Assembly (NCBI RefSeq): GCF_000716435.1
Contig: NZ_JNWO01000006.1
Coordinates: forward strand, 186,001 to 250,000
From: Streptomyces xylophagus
Lineage (GTDB): Bacteria; Actinomycetota; Actinomycetes; Streptomycetales; Streptomycetaceae
DNA: 64,000 bases
Direction: 5' to 3'
The notes under the pieces were generated by a model. The model saw nothing but the letters and a program-made list of their open reading frames with translations. It was not told where the DNA came from and did no database searches. Below, in pieces: positions 1-8,816 of this stretch (position 1 is the first letter of the stretch; each line of letters begins with the position of its first letter). The position numbers and the translations under genes are program-made.

Positions 1-122
1 CCCGGACGGGGACGCTGCCCGCGGGGGATCGGCACGGTGGTGAACTCCGTGGACGACAGGGATACTTGGCGCGGAAAGCCGTCGACGGCCACGTGCGTCA
101 TCTCCTGGACGGTGCGCACCAT
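1..122 (-). CDS. N-terminal fragment of an unknown protein, runs off the left edge
   Basis: From an ATG at 122 the minus strand stays open to the window edge for 40 codons, reading MVRTVQEMTHVAVDGFPRQV at its start. Nearly all third codon positions are G or C, as expected of a real gene in this genome. A GA-rich stretch lies about 12 bases upstream. No family is recognisable from so short a piece. Seen: open frame and codon bias. Inferred: that it is a gene and that 122 is its start. Confidence 0.45.
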   Translation of the reverse strand, partial: MVRTVQEMTHVAVDGFPRQVSLSSTEFTTVPIPRGQRPRP

Positions 123-194
123 GAGCCGCGGACCGCCCTCGGCATAAGCATTGTTGAGTTTCGATCCGGTCCTGAATTGCGGAGAAGGTAAACC

Positions 195-224
195 AGCGGG
201 CCGCCGAGAAATCGGCGGCCCGCT
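195..224 (-). terminator. Hairpin terminator after the minus-strand rodlin gene
   Basis: A perfect 13-bp inverted repeat (AGCGGGCCGCCGA and its complement) encloses a GAAA loop just beyond the rodlin stop codon. There is no strong U-tract, which is common for Streptomyces terminators. Confidence 0.7.
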
Positions 225-239
225 GTGCGCGTCCGCGAA

Positions 240-653
240 TCAGCTGCCCGCGGAGCCGTTGCCCGAGAGGACCGGGATGTTGTCCAGGATGTGCGACAGG
301 GGCTCGTCGCCCTTCGCCTGGGTCGAGTTCTCGGTGCACTGCTGGTTCTGCGGCGCGGAGAGGATCGGCACGTCCTGCGCGACGGTGACCGGCACGACGC
401 CGACCAGCGAGGCCAGGTTCGCCTTGGCGGGCAGGCCGATGCAGGGCTTGTTCAGCGAGCCCTGGATGAGCGCCATCTGGGGGCTCATGTTGCCGTACGT
501 GGCCTGGTTGCCGTAGACCTGCTCGGAACCGTTGCCGTTCGCCGTGGTGACGCCGTTGTCGTTTCCGATCGCCATCGCCGGGGCGGCGACGGCAGCCGAG
601 GCTCCGACGACGGAAGCGGCGACAGCCGCAGCAGCCATAACCTTCTTGATCAC
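240..653 (-). CDS. rdlB: Rodlin
   Basis: Secreted rodlin of 137 residues. Rodlins organise the chaplin amyloid fibrils into the paired rodlets on aerial hyphae and spores. The GTG start at 653 is chosen because AAGGGA sits just upstream and it begins the signal peptide ([16 protein letters not shown], ending near APAMA). The mature part has the family features [28 protein letters not shown] and [12 protein letters not shown], and two cysteines. It is divergent from a second rodlin at 845, the arrangement known for the rdlA/rdlB pair of S. coelicolor. Which copy is A or B cannot be settled from sequence, so the symbol is by analogy. Confidence 0.9.
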   Translation of the reverse strand: MIKKVMAAAAVAASVVGASAAVAAPAMAIGNDNGVTTANGNGSEQVYGNQATYGNMSPQMALIQGSLNKPCIGLPAKANLASLVGVVPVTVAQDVPILSAPQNQQCTENSTQAKGDEPLSHILDNIPVLSGNGSAGS

Positions 654-844
654 TTCAATGATCCCTTCTGGAGTAACCCCGTCCACCGGAGCGACCTGAA
701 CAACTGGTGCCGGGCCGCATGGTTGCTCCGATTCACTCCAATGGCCCAGATGAATCCAACCGGGTGAAGCCACGCAACCAATCCGGCCCACCCCGGTTGA
801 TGGGGGAGCAGGAATTGTGTCTCTGCCAGGAAAGGACCGCAGAA

Positions 845-1261
845 ATGCTCAAGAAGGCAATGGCTGCGACGGCTGTCGCGGCTTCCGTCGTCGGCGTATC
901 GGCGACGGCCGCCCCGCAGGCGCTGGCCATCGGCAACGACAACGGCGTCACCACCACCGACGGGAACGGTGCCCAGCAGATCTACGGCAACTCCAAGTCG
1001 GCCGGCGACATGAGCCCCCAGCTCGGGCTCGCCCAGGGCGACCTGAACAAGCTCTGCCTCGGCGTGCCGGTCAAGGTCAACGCGGCCTCGATCGTCGGCG
1101 TGCTGGTGCCGGTCACCGTCCTCCAGGACGTGCCCGTGCTGTCGGCCCCGCAGAACCAGCAGTGCGCCGAGAACTCCACCCAGGCCAAGGGTGACGAGCC
1201 GCTGTCGCACATCGCGGACAACATCCCGGTGCTGTCGGGCAACGGCGCCATCGGCAGCTGA
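845..1261 (+). CDS. rdlA: Rodlin
   Basis: Second rodlin, 138 residues, highly similar to the divergent copy at 240-653. The signal peptide is [16 protein letters not shown] with cleavage near PQALA. The mature protein has the same [14 protein letters not shown] start, the [20 protein letters not shown] block and an IPVLSGNG end. An AGGAAAGGA ribosome site precedes the ATG. The 191-bp gap to the other rodlin must hold both promoters. The A/B letter is by analogy only. Confidence 0.9.
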   Translation: MLKKAMAATAVAASVVGVSATAAPQALAIGNDNGVTTTDGNGAQQIYGNSKSAGDMSPQLGLAQGDLNKLCLGVPVKVNAASIVGVLVPVTVLQDVPVLSAPQNQQCAENSTQAKGDEPLSHIADNIPVLSGNGAIGS

Positions 1262-1280
1262 AGCTGACCGCCCGTCAATG

Positions 1281-1333
1281 AAGCGGCCAGGACGGCCCGT
1301 CGGAAATTTCCGTACGGGCCGCCCTGGCCGCTT
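1281..1333 (+). terminator. Strong hairpin terminator after rodlin gene
   Basis: Two 20-base arms starting AAGCGGCCAGG pair with a single mismatch around a 13-base AT-containing loop, 20 bp after the rodlin stop, and are followed by TTTC. Confidence 0.8.
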
Positions 1334-1578
1334 TCGTGTAGCCGCCCTCCAGTCGTCCTCCCTTGACTCCCCTTGGAGAGAAGCGTTTCTGCGTCGATGC
1401 GGCCATCGCGTCAATTCGGTGCGGACGATCGAGTGAATTGTCAGGTGACACGCGTTCTTCAGTTTCTTCCTGTGTCTATCCCTCGTTTTACAGGCTGCAG
1501 GTCATGGTGCGAGCCGCCCAAGCTGTGCTCGCTCGGTTTCGGCCGTCATAGGGCATGACCGCAGAGAAGGGAACGTTC

Positions 1579-1806
1579 ATGAAGAAGAGCGCTGCTGTTG
1601 TCGCTGGTGCGATCATGGCTCTCGGTATGGCCGCCCCGGCCTTCGCCGACGCCGGTGCCGAGGGTGCCGCCATCGGTTCGCCGGGTGTCCTCTCGGGCAA
1701 CGTGGTCCAGGTTCCCGTGCACATCCCCGTCAACGTGTGCGGCAACTCGATCGACGTGATCGGCCTGCTGAACCCGGCGTTCGGCAACACCTGCGTCAAC
1801 GACTGA
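1579..1806 (+). CDS. Short chaplin
   Basis: Secreted 75-residue short chaplin: a signal peptide (MKKSAAVVAGAIMALGMAAP...AFA) followed by a single chaplin domain. The domain has the family marks GSPGVLSGN, the hydrophobic QVPVHIPVNVCGN and GLLNPAFGNTC, with two conserved cysteines. Short chaplins assemble into amyloid at the air-water interface and coat aerial hyphae. The ATG at 1579 follows GAAGGGAACG; an upstream ATG at 1555 would add a non-signal extension. It lies between the rodlins and a long chaplin, and has its own terminator. Confidence 0.92.
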   Translation: MKKSAAVVAGAIMALGMAAPAFADAGAEGAAIGSPGVLSGNVVQVPVHIPVNVCGNSIDVIGLLNPAFGNTCVND

Positions 1807-1841
1807 CGACGTAACGCACCAGCCGTTCCGGCTGTGTCACG

Positions 1842-1883
1842 GCCGGCCTTGGACACTTTCCTGTTCCAAGGCCGGCTTTTTTT
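1842..1883 (+). terminator. Rho-independent terminator after short chaplin
   Basis: Twelve-bp arms GCCGGCCTTGGA and TCCAAGGCCGGC around an 11-base loop are followed by seven T residues, a textbook intrinsic terminator. Confidence 0.9.
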
Positions 1884-1913
1884 CCCACTTCTTCAAGCAG
1901 GAAGACAACGAGA

Positions 1914-2990
1914 TTGCGACAGACCCTGGGTAAGGGAATGGTCGCGGCCGCCGCCGCGACAAGCATTCTGTCCCTGTGCGGCAGCCCCGCCGTGGCCGAG
2001 ACGTACACGGCCGGCGCTGCCAAGGATTCGCCGGGCGTCCTGTCCGGCAACAGCCTCTCGGTCCCGGTCGACGCCCCGGTCAACGCCTGCGGCAACTCCG
2101 TCGACGGCGTCTCCGGGCTCAACCCGACCTTCGGCAACTCTTGTGCCGGCGGCAAGGAATCGCACCGGCACGGCGAACACACCGGACACCACCGGTGGGC
2201 CGAGCAGGCCTACGGCGACTCCGACGACGACTCGGGCTACGGCTACGGGGACGACTCGGGTTATGGCCATGGCGGCGACTCGGGTTACGGCTACGGCGAC
2301 CACTCGGGCCATGGTTACGGTGACCACTCCGGTTACGGCTCCGGTGACCACTCGGGCTACGGCTCCGGTGAGTGGGGCCATGGCCCCGGTCACCCGGGCC
2401 ACGGCACCGAGGACTGCGAGGAGACGCCGCCTCCGACCGGCGGCGACCACCACACCCCGCCTCCTACGGGCGGTGACCACACCCCGCCGCCTCCGCCCAC
2501 GGGTGGGGACCACACACCCCCGCCGCCTACCGGTGGGGACCACACACCTCCTCCGCCGACCGGTGGGGATCACACTCCTCCGCCTCCCACGGGTGGAGAC
2601 CACACCCCGCCGCCTCCCACAGGCGGTGACCACACGCCTCCGCCGCCTACCGGTGGGGACCACACGCCTCCGCCTCCCACGGGTGGAGACCACACGCCCC
2701 CGCCTCCGACCGGCGGGGACCACACCCCTCCACCTCCCACGGGTGGAGACCACACCCCGCCGCCCCCCTCGGGCGGGAACCACACTCCGCCTCCCGGTGG
2801 CGGGAACCACACCCCGCCTCCTGGTGGCGGCAACCACACGCCTCCGCCCACCGGTGGGGGCCACACCCCGCCGCCCGTCCTGGCGCACACCGGCAGTGAG
2901 GCCATGCTGGCCACCTCGGCCGTCAGTGCCGCGCTGATCGCGGGTGGCACGATTCTCTACCGACGAGGCCGATCCGCGTCCCGTAGGTGA
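1914..2990 (+). CDS. Long wall-anchored chaplin with proline-rich repeat stalk
   Basis: Predicted cell-wall-anchored chaplin, 358 residues, from a TTG start preceded by AGGAAG. Order of parts: signal peptide (about 1-28); one chaplin domain (about 36-80, KDSPGVLSGN to FGNSC); a Gly/Ser/Tyr/His-rich stretch with SGYG/DHSGY motifs (about 95-165); some fourteen tandem HTPPPPTGGD-type units (about 170-320); then LAHTG, a hydrophobic helix and an RRGRSASRR tail, which is a sortase signal of the LAxTG class. Known long chaplins (ChpA-C) usually carry two chaplin domains before the sorting signal; here one is seen and the rest is a repeat stalk. The role, exposing a chaplin on the wall as an anchor for the others, is by family analogy. 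Confidence 0.88.
   Translation: MRQTLGKGMVAAAAATSILSLCGSPAVAETYTAGAAKDSPGVLSGNSLSVPVDAPVNACGNSVDGVSGLNPTFGNSCAGGKESHRHGEHTGHHRWAEQAYGDSDDDSGYGYGDDSGYGHGGDSGYGYGDHSGHGYGDHSGYGSGDHSGYGSGEWGHGPGHPGHGTEDCEETPPPTGGDHHTPPPTGGDHTPPPPPTGGDHTPPPPTGGDHTPPPPTGGDHTPPPPTGGDHTPPPPTGGDHTPPPPTGGDHTPPPPTGGDHTPPPPTGGDHTPPPPTGGDHTPPPPSGGNHTPPPGGGNHTPPPGGGNHTPPPTGGGHTPPPVLAHTGSEAMLATSAVSAALIAGGTILYRRGRSASRR
2430..2880 (+). repeat. Coding tandem 30-bp repeat (HTPPPPTGGD units)
   Basis: About fourteen near-identical units of 27-33 bp encode the proline-rich stalk of the long chaplin. Synonymous differences between units show that the protein sequence is maintained. Unit number is likely to vary between strains. 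Confidence 0.85.
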
Positions 2991-3045
2991 TGCACGCACG
3001 GGGTGCCGGACGTCACCGCCCGGCACACCCGCACCGTACGCACCG

Positions 3046-4302
3046 TCAGCGGCGTACGAAATCCAGTGCGCCCCGCCGAGCAGGCGCCGGGATCATGCCG
3101 CCGCGCGGCTCCGAGTGCAGCCGGCGCCGGACTCCCCGCACCAGCGCGCCCGCCGTGAACGTGGCGCCGTGCACGAAGCGCATCGCCGGGCCGAAGCCCG
3201 AGGCCGTCACCAGGCCCGCCATGAAGAGGCCGGGGTGCGAGGACTCGAAGTCGCGGCCCACTTCGGGGGAACCGTCGCCCACCGTGGCCAGCGACCCCCT
3301 CAACTCGCCCGAGAGCAGGCCGAGTCGGCCGGTCGTCGCCTTGAACCCCGTTGCCGCGATGACGTGTTCGGTCTCCAGGGAGCGTGTTCCGCCCGCCCGG
3401 CCCACCGTCTCCAGGCGTACCCCGCCCGGCACCGCGTCGGCAGCCGCGACCTCGTGGCCGAGCAGCACCTCCACCACCGGTTCGACCCGGTCCCGCACCC
3501 ACCAAGCACCGGCCGGGCCAAGGGCGTTGGCCGCGATCCTGGCCCGGGTCGCCTCCGGGAGACGGTGGAAGAGGCCGGGGCGCTCCGAGTAGAACCAGTT
3601 GCGCCAGCCGGGGCCCAGGCCGCTGTGCGGGGAGCGGGCCTCCTGCCACCACGGGCGCTCCCACGCCGGCGGCACGTCGTTCCAGTACAGCTCGTCGGCG
3701 CGCGCCAACACCCGTACCCGCGTGCCCTGTTCGGCGAGCAGGGCCGCCGTCTCCAGTGCCGCCTGGCCGCCGCCGATCACCGTGACGTCCTTGCCGCGGA
3801 AGTCGTCGAGCGTGCTGTGGTGGCTGCTGTGCGAGACGAGAGTGCGGTCCAATCCCCGTAGCGCGGACGGGATTTCGACGAACGGCATGACGCCGACCGC
3901 GAGGGCGACGGTACGGGCGTGGAACGCCGTGCCGTCGTCGGTCACCGCCTCGAAGCCGCCCGGTACCGGCGCGATCCGCGTCACCGTCCGCTCGTCCACG
4001 GCGGGCACGGCGTTGCGCGCGAACCACAGGCCGTACGAGGCGAACATCTCGACCGGGATCGGCTCCCCGTGCCGGGACTCCACGCCCTGGCCCGCGCAGT
4101 ACACGTCGAGCGGCCAACGGCCCTCGGGGTCCGACAGGTTGGAGGCCCAGGGCTCCGACTTGAGGAACATGCCCCGGGGCATGTGGTCGCGCCAGGACGC
4201 CATCGGCCGGCCGAAGACGCGCAGGTTCAGCCCGGCGGCCGCGGCGTGGGACGCGATGGACAGGCCGTACGGGCCCGCGCCCACCACCAGCAGGTCGTAC
4301 AT
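3046..4302 (-). CDS. FAD-dependent oxidoreductase (flavoprotein monooxygenase-like)
   Basis: A 418-residue two-dinucleotide-fold flavoprotein. The N-terminus reads DLLVVGAGPYGLSIASHA (FAD-binding GxGxxG), a second motif VIGGGQAALETAALLAEQG (about residue 175) fits NAD(P)H, and VIAATGFKAT is the ATG-type motif common to lysine/ornithine N-hydroxylase-like and flavin monooxygenase proteins. The ATG at 4302 overlaps the stop of the upstream ATP-grasp gene, so the two are translationally coupled and probably act on the same product. The substrate is unknown; the position beside chaplin and polysaccharide genes suggests modification of an envelope-linked metabolite, which is inference. Confidence 0.75.
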   Translation of the reverse strand: MYDLLVVGAGPYGLSIASHAAAAGLNLRVFGRPMASWRDHMPRGMFLKSEPWASNLSDPEGRWPLDVYCAGQGVESRHGEPIPVEMFASYGLWFARNAVPAVDERTVTRIAPVPGGFEAVTDDGTAFHARTVALAVGVMPFVEIPSALRGLDRTLVSHSSHHSTLDDFRGKDVTVIGGGQAALETAALLAEQGTRVRVLARADELYWNDVPPAWERPWWQEARSPHSGLGPGWRNWFYSERPGLFHRLPEATRARIAANALGPAGAWWVRDRVEPVVEVLLGHEVAAADAVPGGVRLETVGRAGGTRSLETEHVIAATGFKATTGRLGLLSGELRGSLATVGDGSPEVGRDFESSHPGLFMAGLVTASGFGPAMRFVHGATFTAGALVRGVRRRLHSEPRGGMIPAPARRGALDFVRR

Positions 4303-5600
4303 CAGCAACTGCTCGCTTTCTCGTCGTCGGTCATTTCGGTCAACTCGGCTGAATCGGTGGATTGTTGGGCCAGGGTGCTCTCGCCCGCCTGCCGTACCAC
4401 CCGTGCCGGGGTCCGCGCCGGGACGGCTCCGCCCAGCCGCTCGCGCAGCTTGCGCAGCACATGCCGGGCCCACAGTCCCCACATCGCGCGGCCCGGTGCC
4501 CGGTCGTCCGGCGCGTACCAGGCCAGCTCGCGCCCGCCGGGCGCCGGGCGCAGCGCGCTGAGCGGCGCGTAGTTCTCCACCACGAACGACCGTCCCGGCC
4601 GCGGCACCCCGTCCGGCAGCGGACGGTGGGTCAGATCCAGGTGCAGCGCGCGGACGACGTCCAGGCCGGCGGAGTCGGCGAAGAGCCGGAACTGGGCGCC
4701 GGGCCGCGGGTTGAAGTCGAGCAGGTGATAGCTGCCGGTCGTGCCGCAGCGGCGGAAGTCCAGGTCGAAGATGCCGCGGTAGCCGAGCTCGGCGGTGAGG
4801 CGTTCGGCGAGTGCCTGCACCTGCGGGTTGGGCGTCCAGCGGCCCACCGCCGTCAGACCCGCACCGCGCGGCCAGGCACGCTGCTTGCGGCCCGGGCCGC
4901 CGCCGCGTACGGCGCCGGAACGGTCGGCGTACCCGTGGAAGAACCAGTCGCGGTCGGGCCCCGACGGCAGGAACGCCTGCAACAGCAGTCGGCTGCCCGC
5001 CTCCTCGGCGCGCAGATACAGCTCGCGCGCCTCCTGCGCGCTGCGCACCACCACCGTGCTGCGCAGCCCGGTCCCGGCCGGCAGCAGCCAGGGCCGGCTC
5101 CACTTCGCCACCACCGGCAGCCCCAACTGCCAGGCGGCGCTCGCGGCCTGCGCCGGGCTCTCCGGGATCAGCGTCACCGGGTGCGGGATGTCCGCGCTCG
5201 CGCACACGGCGGCCAGTTCCGCCTTGTCGGCGACGCGTTCGGGCAGCGCGCCGGGCTGCTGCGGCAGCAGATAGGAGGGCGCGAGTTCCTTGCCCAGCCG
5301 GCCGACCGCGACGGCGCTCGCGTCGTCCATCGGGATCAGTACGGCGGGACGCGCGATCCGCGCCGCAACCCGCCGGAGCGTGACGGCGATGTCCGCGGGA
5401 GACGCGCCGGGCGGTGGCGGGGGATGCATCTGGCAGACAAAGCGGGAACTGCGTACGGGACTTCCGGCGCAATCGGCGACGACATGCACCTCCACTCCCG
5501 CCCTGCCGAGCGAACGCACGGCCCCCAGCGTTCCGTGGTGAAAGGGATTCCGGTCGATCCGCAGCAGAACTGCGGGGACACGGATGTCGAGCAACGACAC
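4302..5600 (-). CDS. ATP-grasp domain protein
   Basis: A 432-residue ATP-grasp family enzyme; members form an amide or thioester bond through an acyl-phosphate. A pre-ATP-grasp fold (about 1-110) leads to DKAELAAVCASADIPHPVT and VVAKWS (ATP-binding lobe), then GIFDLDFR and LLDFNPRPGAQF with the Asp/Glu/Asn metal ligands near residue 295-310. The GTG start at 5600 opens with SLLDIRVPAVLL. The gene is coupled by overlap to the FAD oxidoreductase. The ligase substrate cannot be told from sequence. Confidence 0.75.
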   Translation of the reverse strand: MSLLDIRVPAVLLRIDRNPFHHGTLGAVRSLGRAGVEVHVVADCAGSPVRSSRFVCQMHPPPPPGASPADIAVTLRRVAARIARPAVLIPMDDASAVAVGRLGKELAPSYLLPQQPGALPERVADKAELAAVCASADIPHPVTLIPESPAQAASAAWQLGLPVVAKWSRPWLLPAGTGLRSTVVVRSAQEARELYLRAEEAGSRLLLQAFLPSGPDRDWFFHGYADRSGAVRGGGPGRKQRAWPRGAGLTAVGRWTPNPQVQALAERLTAELGYRGIFDLDFRRCGTTGSYHLLDFNPRPGAQFRLFADSAGLDVVRALHLDLTHRPLPDGVPRPGRSFVVENYAPLSALRPAPGGRELAWYAPDDRAPGRAMWGLWARHVLRKLRERLGGAVPARTPARVVRQAGESTLAQQSTDSAELTEMTDDEKASSC

Positions 5601-5753
5601 GGACTGTTTCCTTCGGTTCGGTTCACCCGTGCGGGCGATGGAGGAACTCGGAAGCCGTAACGGCGGTGGCGTAATTCATATTCATATGACTGAGTGTCAG
5701 TAGAAGGAAAAGCGAAGTCGGAACAGCACACGAGAGTGGAGAGAGGAGCAGGC

Positions 5754-7061
5754 ATGGCCCCACAGCAACGACGGTCCCGGACCGCCCGGCTGGCCTTCGT
5801 CGCGGCTACGGTCGCCGCGTCGGCGGCTTTCGCGTCGGGTCCCGGGTTCGCGGCGGGAGCGGAGGTGGCGCGGGCCACTGATCCGCCTGCTCCCGTGACC
5901 ACCACGCCCGTGACCACGGCTCCGGTGATCACCCCACCCACGACCCCAGCCGTCGTCGAACCGGTGAAGACACCCGAACCGGTGAAGACGCCCGCCCCGG
6001 CCTTCGGTGCCTTCCTCGACTCCGGGGCCCGTGGCGTGGCCCGCATGGCCGCGCTGAGCAGCTGGCTGGGCGGCGCCGAACTGCGCGTCGGCCACACCTA
6101 CCTGCCCGGCAACCACTGGAGCGACATCGAGGGCGCCCCCGGTCTCCTCGACGTGTGGGCGGACTGGCGCACCGAGAAGACCGACCGGATGCTCGTCCTC
6201 AACGTGCCGATGCAGGAGCACAACGAGGACGGCGTGTCCGACTGGCAGGTGCGGCGGCTGCTCCAGCAGGGCGCGGCCGGACAGTTCGATCAGCACTTCA
6301 AGGCCCTCGCCACCCGGCTGATCGACCTGAAGGTGCCGGACACGGTGATCGTGCTCGGCTGGGAGATGAACGGCACCACGTACACCTCTCGTTGCGGGCC
6401 GGACCCGGAGGCCTGGAAGAAGTACTGGAACAGGATCGTCACCACGATGCGCTCGGTGCCGGGCCAGAAATTCCGGTTCGACTTCACTCCGAGCCGCGGC
6501 CGGGACGCCGTTCCCTGGACGCAGTGCTATCCGGGGGACGACACGGTCGACATCGTCGGAATGGATTCGTACGACCAGCCTTCCGGGCTGACGTTCGACG
6601 AGCAGGTGAAAGAGCCCTACGGACTTCAGGAACACGTGGACTTCGCCAAAACCCACGGCAAGCCCATTTCCTATCCTGAATGGGGACTCTTCCGTAACGG
6701 CGACAACGCGGAGTACATGAAGCGCATGCTCGCCTGGATGGACGAGCACAAGCCGCTGTACAACACGGTGACCGACTACTGCCCGCACGGTGTGTGGCAG
6801 TGCTCCCAGAACCCGAAGTCGTCCCAGGTCTACCGTTCGGTCCTGTTCGGCCGCACCGAGGACCCGACCACGCCGCCGACCACGCCCACGACACCCACGA
6901 CCCCGGTCACCCCGGAGCCGCCCAAGCCGACCACGCCCACCACACCGCCCGCCCCGACGCACCCGGCCAACTGCTCGCCGGTGGAGCTGGGTGACTGGGT
7001 GGAGTACTGGCTCGGCGGGAAGCTGTGCGTGAAGTTCGACTGGTGGCAGCGCGACCGCTGA
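5754..7061 (+). CDS. Secreted glycoside hydrolase, GH26-like
   Basis: Secreted protein of 435 residues: signal peptide (about 1-35), a Pro/Thr linker with repeated PVTT and PVKTPEP units, a TIM-barrel catalytic domain (about 83-345), a second Thr/Pro linker, and a short cysteine-containing tail ending FDWWQRDR. LGWEMNGTTY (Glu204) and SYPEWGLFR (Glu309) match the acid/base and nucleophile glutamates of clan-A beta-mannanases of family GH26. The ATG at 5754 follows GAGAGGAG. It faces the minus-strand polysaccharide operon and may trim or release that polymer; this is inference. Confidence 0.75.
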   Translation: MAPQQRRSRTARLAFVAATVAASAAFASGPGFAAGAEVARATDPPAPVTTTPVTTAPVITPPTTPAVVEPVKTPEPVKTPAPAFGAFLDSGARGVARMAALSSWLGGAELRVGHTYLPGNHWSDIEGAPGLLDVWADWRTEKTDRMLVLNVPMQEHNEDGVSDWQVRRLLQQGAAGQFDQHFKALATRLIDLKVPDTVIVLGWEMNGTTYTSRCGPDPEAWKKYWNRIVTTMRSVPGQKFRFDFTPSRGRDAVPWTQCYPGDDTVDIVGMDSYDQPSGLTFDEQVKEPYGLQEHVDFAKTHGKPISYPEWGLFRNGDNAEYMKRMLAWMDEHKPLYNTVTDYCPHGVWQCSQNPKSSQVYRSVLFGRTEDPTTPPTTPTTPTTPVTPEPPKPTTPTTPPAPTHPANCSPVELGDWVEYWLGGKLCVKFDWWQRDR

Positions 7062-7083
7062 ACCAGAGGTGGCGGCGGGCCGC

Positions 7084-8187
7084 TCACGGTCCGTCGCCAC
7101 CGCGCTCCTTCCACTTCCGCAGTATCGCCTTGCCCCGCCGGCGCGCGGCGACATCGCAGACGACCGCCGCCATCAGCGGCGCCGTGCGCCGCCGGGCCAG
7201 CAACAGCCGCTGGTTCACGACCGGTTCGGGCCGCCAGTGATGCTTGTACGGCTCGTTCCCGCGCAGCAGACTCAGCGTCCCGGGCCCGTCGGTGCCGGTG
7301 TGCTCGGCACACGCGTCGAGCAGCATCACCGCCACATCGGCCTTCCGCTCCCGCAACCGCGGATGGGCGCCGTACAGATACCCGCCCGCGAGCCGCCGCG
7401 ACAACAGCGTCAGGTCCACGGCGACCACGTCCTCGTCGAGCCGGAACTCGGTGACGACGGCGTCGCCGGAGCGCACCATCGGCCCGACCGAGCGCACCAG
7501 GTGCTCGCAGAACCGGGTCTGGAGATGCTCGGACGTCACCTTCCGCCCCTGCCACTGGAGTTGATGCAGCTCCAGCAGCCGCCGCAGCGCCGAGTCCACC
7601 CCGTCCGGCTGTACGACGTGCCGCTCGACGCCGAGTGCCGTCAGCTTGCGGAGTTTGGCGCGGACGCGTTGGGCCTTGGAGGAGGGGAGACGGGCGACCA
7701 GTTCGTCCATCGGTACGGCGGGCAGCTCCAGGCACAGCGAGTCGTGGACGCGGCGGCGCGGGCCGCGCCAGCGGTCGTAGACGCGCTCGACCGCGCCGCC
7801 GGGCCGTACCTCGCGGAAGTCGATCAGCGCGGTGCGGGCGGCGGACGCGAGGCCCTCGGTGAGCGCGGCGACCGCCGGGTCCCCGTGCTCGTCGTCCAGC
7901 AGGACGTCCCCGTAGTCGGAGATCGCCCCGCCGAGCGGGACCAGCGCGGGCACCGGACGCCGTACGAGCATCAGGGGCGCGGCGGCGACGAGTTCGCGGC
8001 CGTCGCGCACAACGAGCAGGCGCAGACGGCCGGTTCGGCCGTACGACAGCCACCAGGAGTGCAGCCAGGCGTGGGACTGGAACGGGGTCGCCGCGCCGCA
8101 CTTCTGGTACAACCGGCCCCAGGCCGGGGCCAGTTCGGCGAAGGCCTGGGCGTCGGTGACGAGTTCGGTCGAGTACACCGGTGTCAC
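7084..8187 (-). CDS. CelD/BcsL-like GNAT acyltransferase
   Basis: A 367-residue protein of the acyltransferase group annotated as CelD/BcsL, often found in polysaccharide clusters. Visible signs are PFQSHAWLHSWW near residue 40, the GNAT-type stretch VDLTLLSRRLAGGYLYGAHP and the terminal GNEPYKHHW motif typical of this family. The GTG start at 8187 overlaps the stop of the Wzz-like gene (GTGA), so it is the last gene of the operon that starts at 16370. It is likely to acylate the polymer or its precursor in the cytoplasm; donor and acceptor are unknown. Confidence 0.75.
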   Translation of the reverse strand: MTPVYSTELVTDAQAFAELAPAWGRLYQKCGAATPFQSHAWLHSWWLSYGRTGRLRLLVVRDGRELVAAAPLMLVRRPVPALVPLGGAISDYGDVLLDDEHGDPAVAALTEGLASAARTALIDFREVRPGGAVERVYDRWRGPRRRVHDSLCLELPAVPMDELVARLPSSKAQRVRAKLRKLTALGVERHVVQPDGVDSALRRLLELHQLQWQGRKVTSEHLQTRFCEHLVRSVGPMVRSGDAVVTEFRLDEDVVAVDLTLLSRRLAGGYLYGAHPRLRERKADVAVMLLDACAEHTGTDGPGTLSLLRGNEPYKHHWRPEPVVNQRLLLARRRTAPLMAAVVCDVAARRRGKAILRKWKERGGDGP

Positions 8188-8816
8188 AGGACGTCGGCCG
8201 CGGTGGCCGGGCTGGGCACCGAGGCGGGGCGGCCGGTCTCGTCGGCGGTCCGGCGCGGTCGTACGAGCAGCAGCAGGCCGCCGAGGAGACCGCCCGCGCT
8301 CGCGCCGACCAGGCCGGTCACCGCGGCCGGGGCCGAGGAGGGCCCGGCCGGCTTGATGGCGCGGGCGAAGGTCTGGAGTTCGACGTGGGTGGAGTCCTTG
8401 GAGTCGTTCGCGTGCACGGTCAGCGAGCGGGACACCGCGTTGGCCATGTCGGCGGCGAGGTCGGCGCGCGAGGAGGTGGCCGTGACGGCGACCATCGGCG
8501 CGTCCGGCGAGGTCGCCGTCTGCACGCTCGACTGGAGCGTCTTCACCGGCACCCCCGCCCACACCTGCGCGTCCCCGAGCACCGCGAGCTGCGTGGCGAC
8601 CCGGCCGTAGGCCTGCGCGAAACCGAGCGCGGTCGAGGAGTCGGCCTTGTCCGTGGGGACGGCGATGACGTAGCTGGTGGCCGTGTACGTCGGCGTCTTG
8701 GCGATGCCGAACACACCGCCGAGCAGTCCGCCCGCGACGGCGCCGGCCGCGAGGAGGGACCAGGCCGGGAGGGCCGTGGCGCGGGCGAGGGGGCGGTGCT
8801 GTCGGTTCTCGGTCAT
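8184..8816 (-). CDS. Wzz/YveK-like chain-length or assembly protein
   Basis: A 210-residue inner-membrane protein with an N-terminal helix (LLAAGAVAGGLLGGVFGIAK, about 19-38), an extracytoplasmic domain starting with the YTATSYVIAV stretch, and a C-terminal helix (TGLVGASAGGLLGGLLLLV). This two-helix plan is that of Wzz-type polysaccharide co-polymerases and capsular kinase adaptors. It lacks a tyrosine-kinase domain. It overlaps its neighbours by 4 bp at both ends, within the polysaccharide operon. Confidence 0.75.
   Translation of the reverse strand: MTENRQHRPLARATALPAWSLLAAGAVAGGLLGGVFGIAKTPTYTATSYVIAVPTDKADSSTALGFAQAYGRVATQLAVLGDAQVWAGVPVKTLQSSVQTATSPDAPMVAVTATSSRADLAADMANAVSRSLTVHANDSKDSTHVELQTFARAIKPAGPSSAPAAVTGLVGASAGGLLGGLLLLVRPRRTADETGRPASVPSPATAADVL

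Noticed and set aside
2430..2880. Possible CRISPR array
   Set aside because: The 30-bp units are contiguous coding repeats without unique spacers, and no cas gene is near.
1893..3026. Long minus-strand frame opposite the long chaplin
   Set aside because: It is an Arg/Val-rich mirror of the proline-repeat gene, without signal, start site or family features. High GC makes such antisense frames common.
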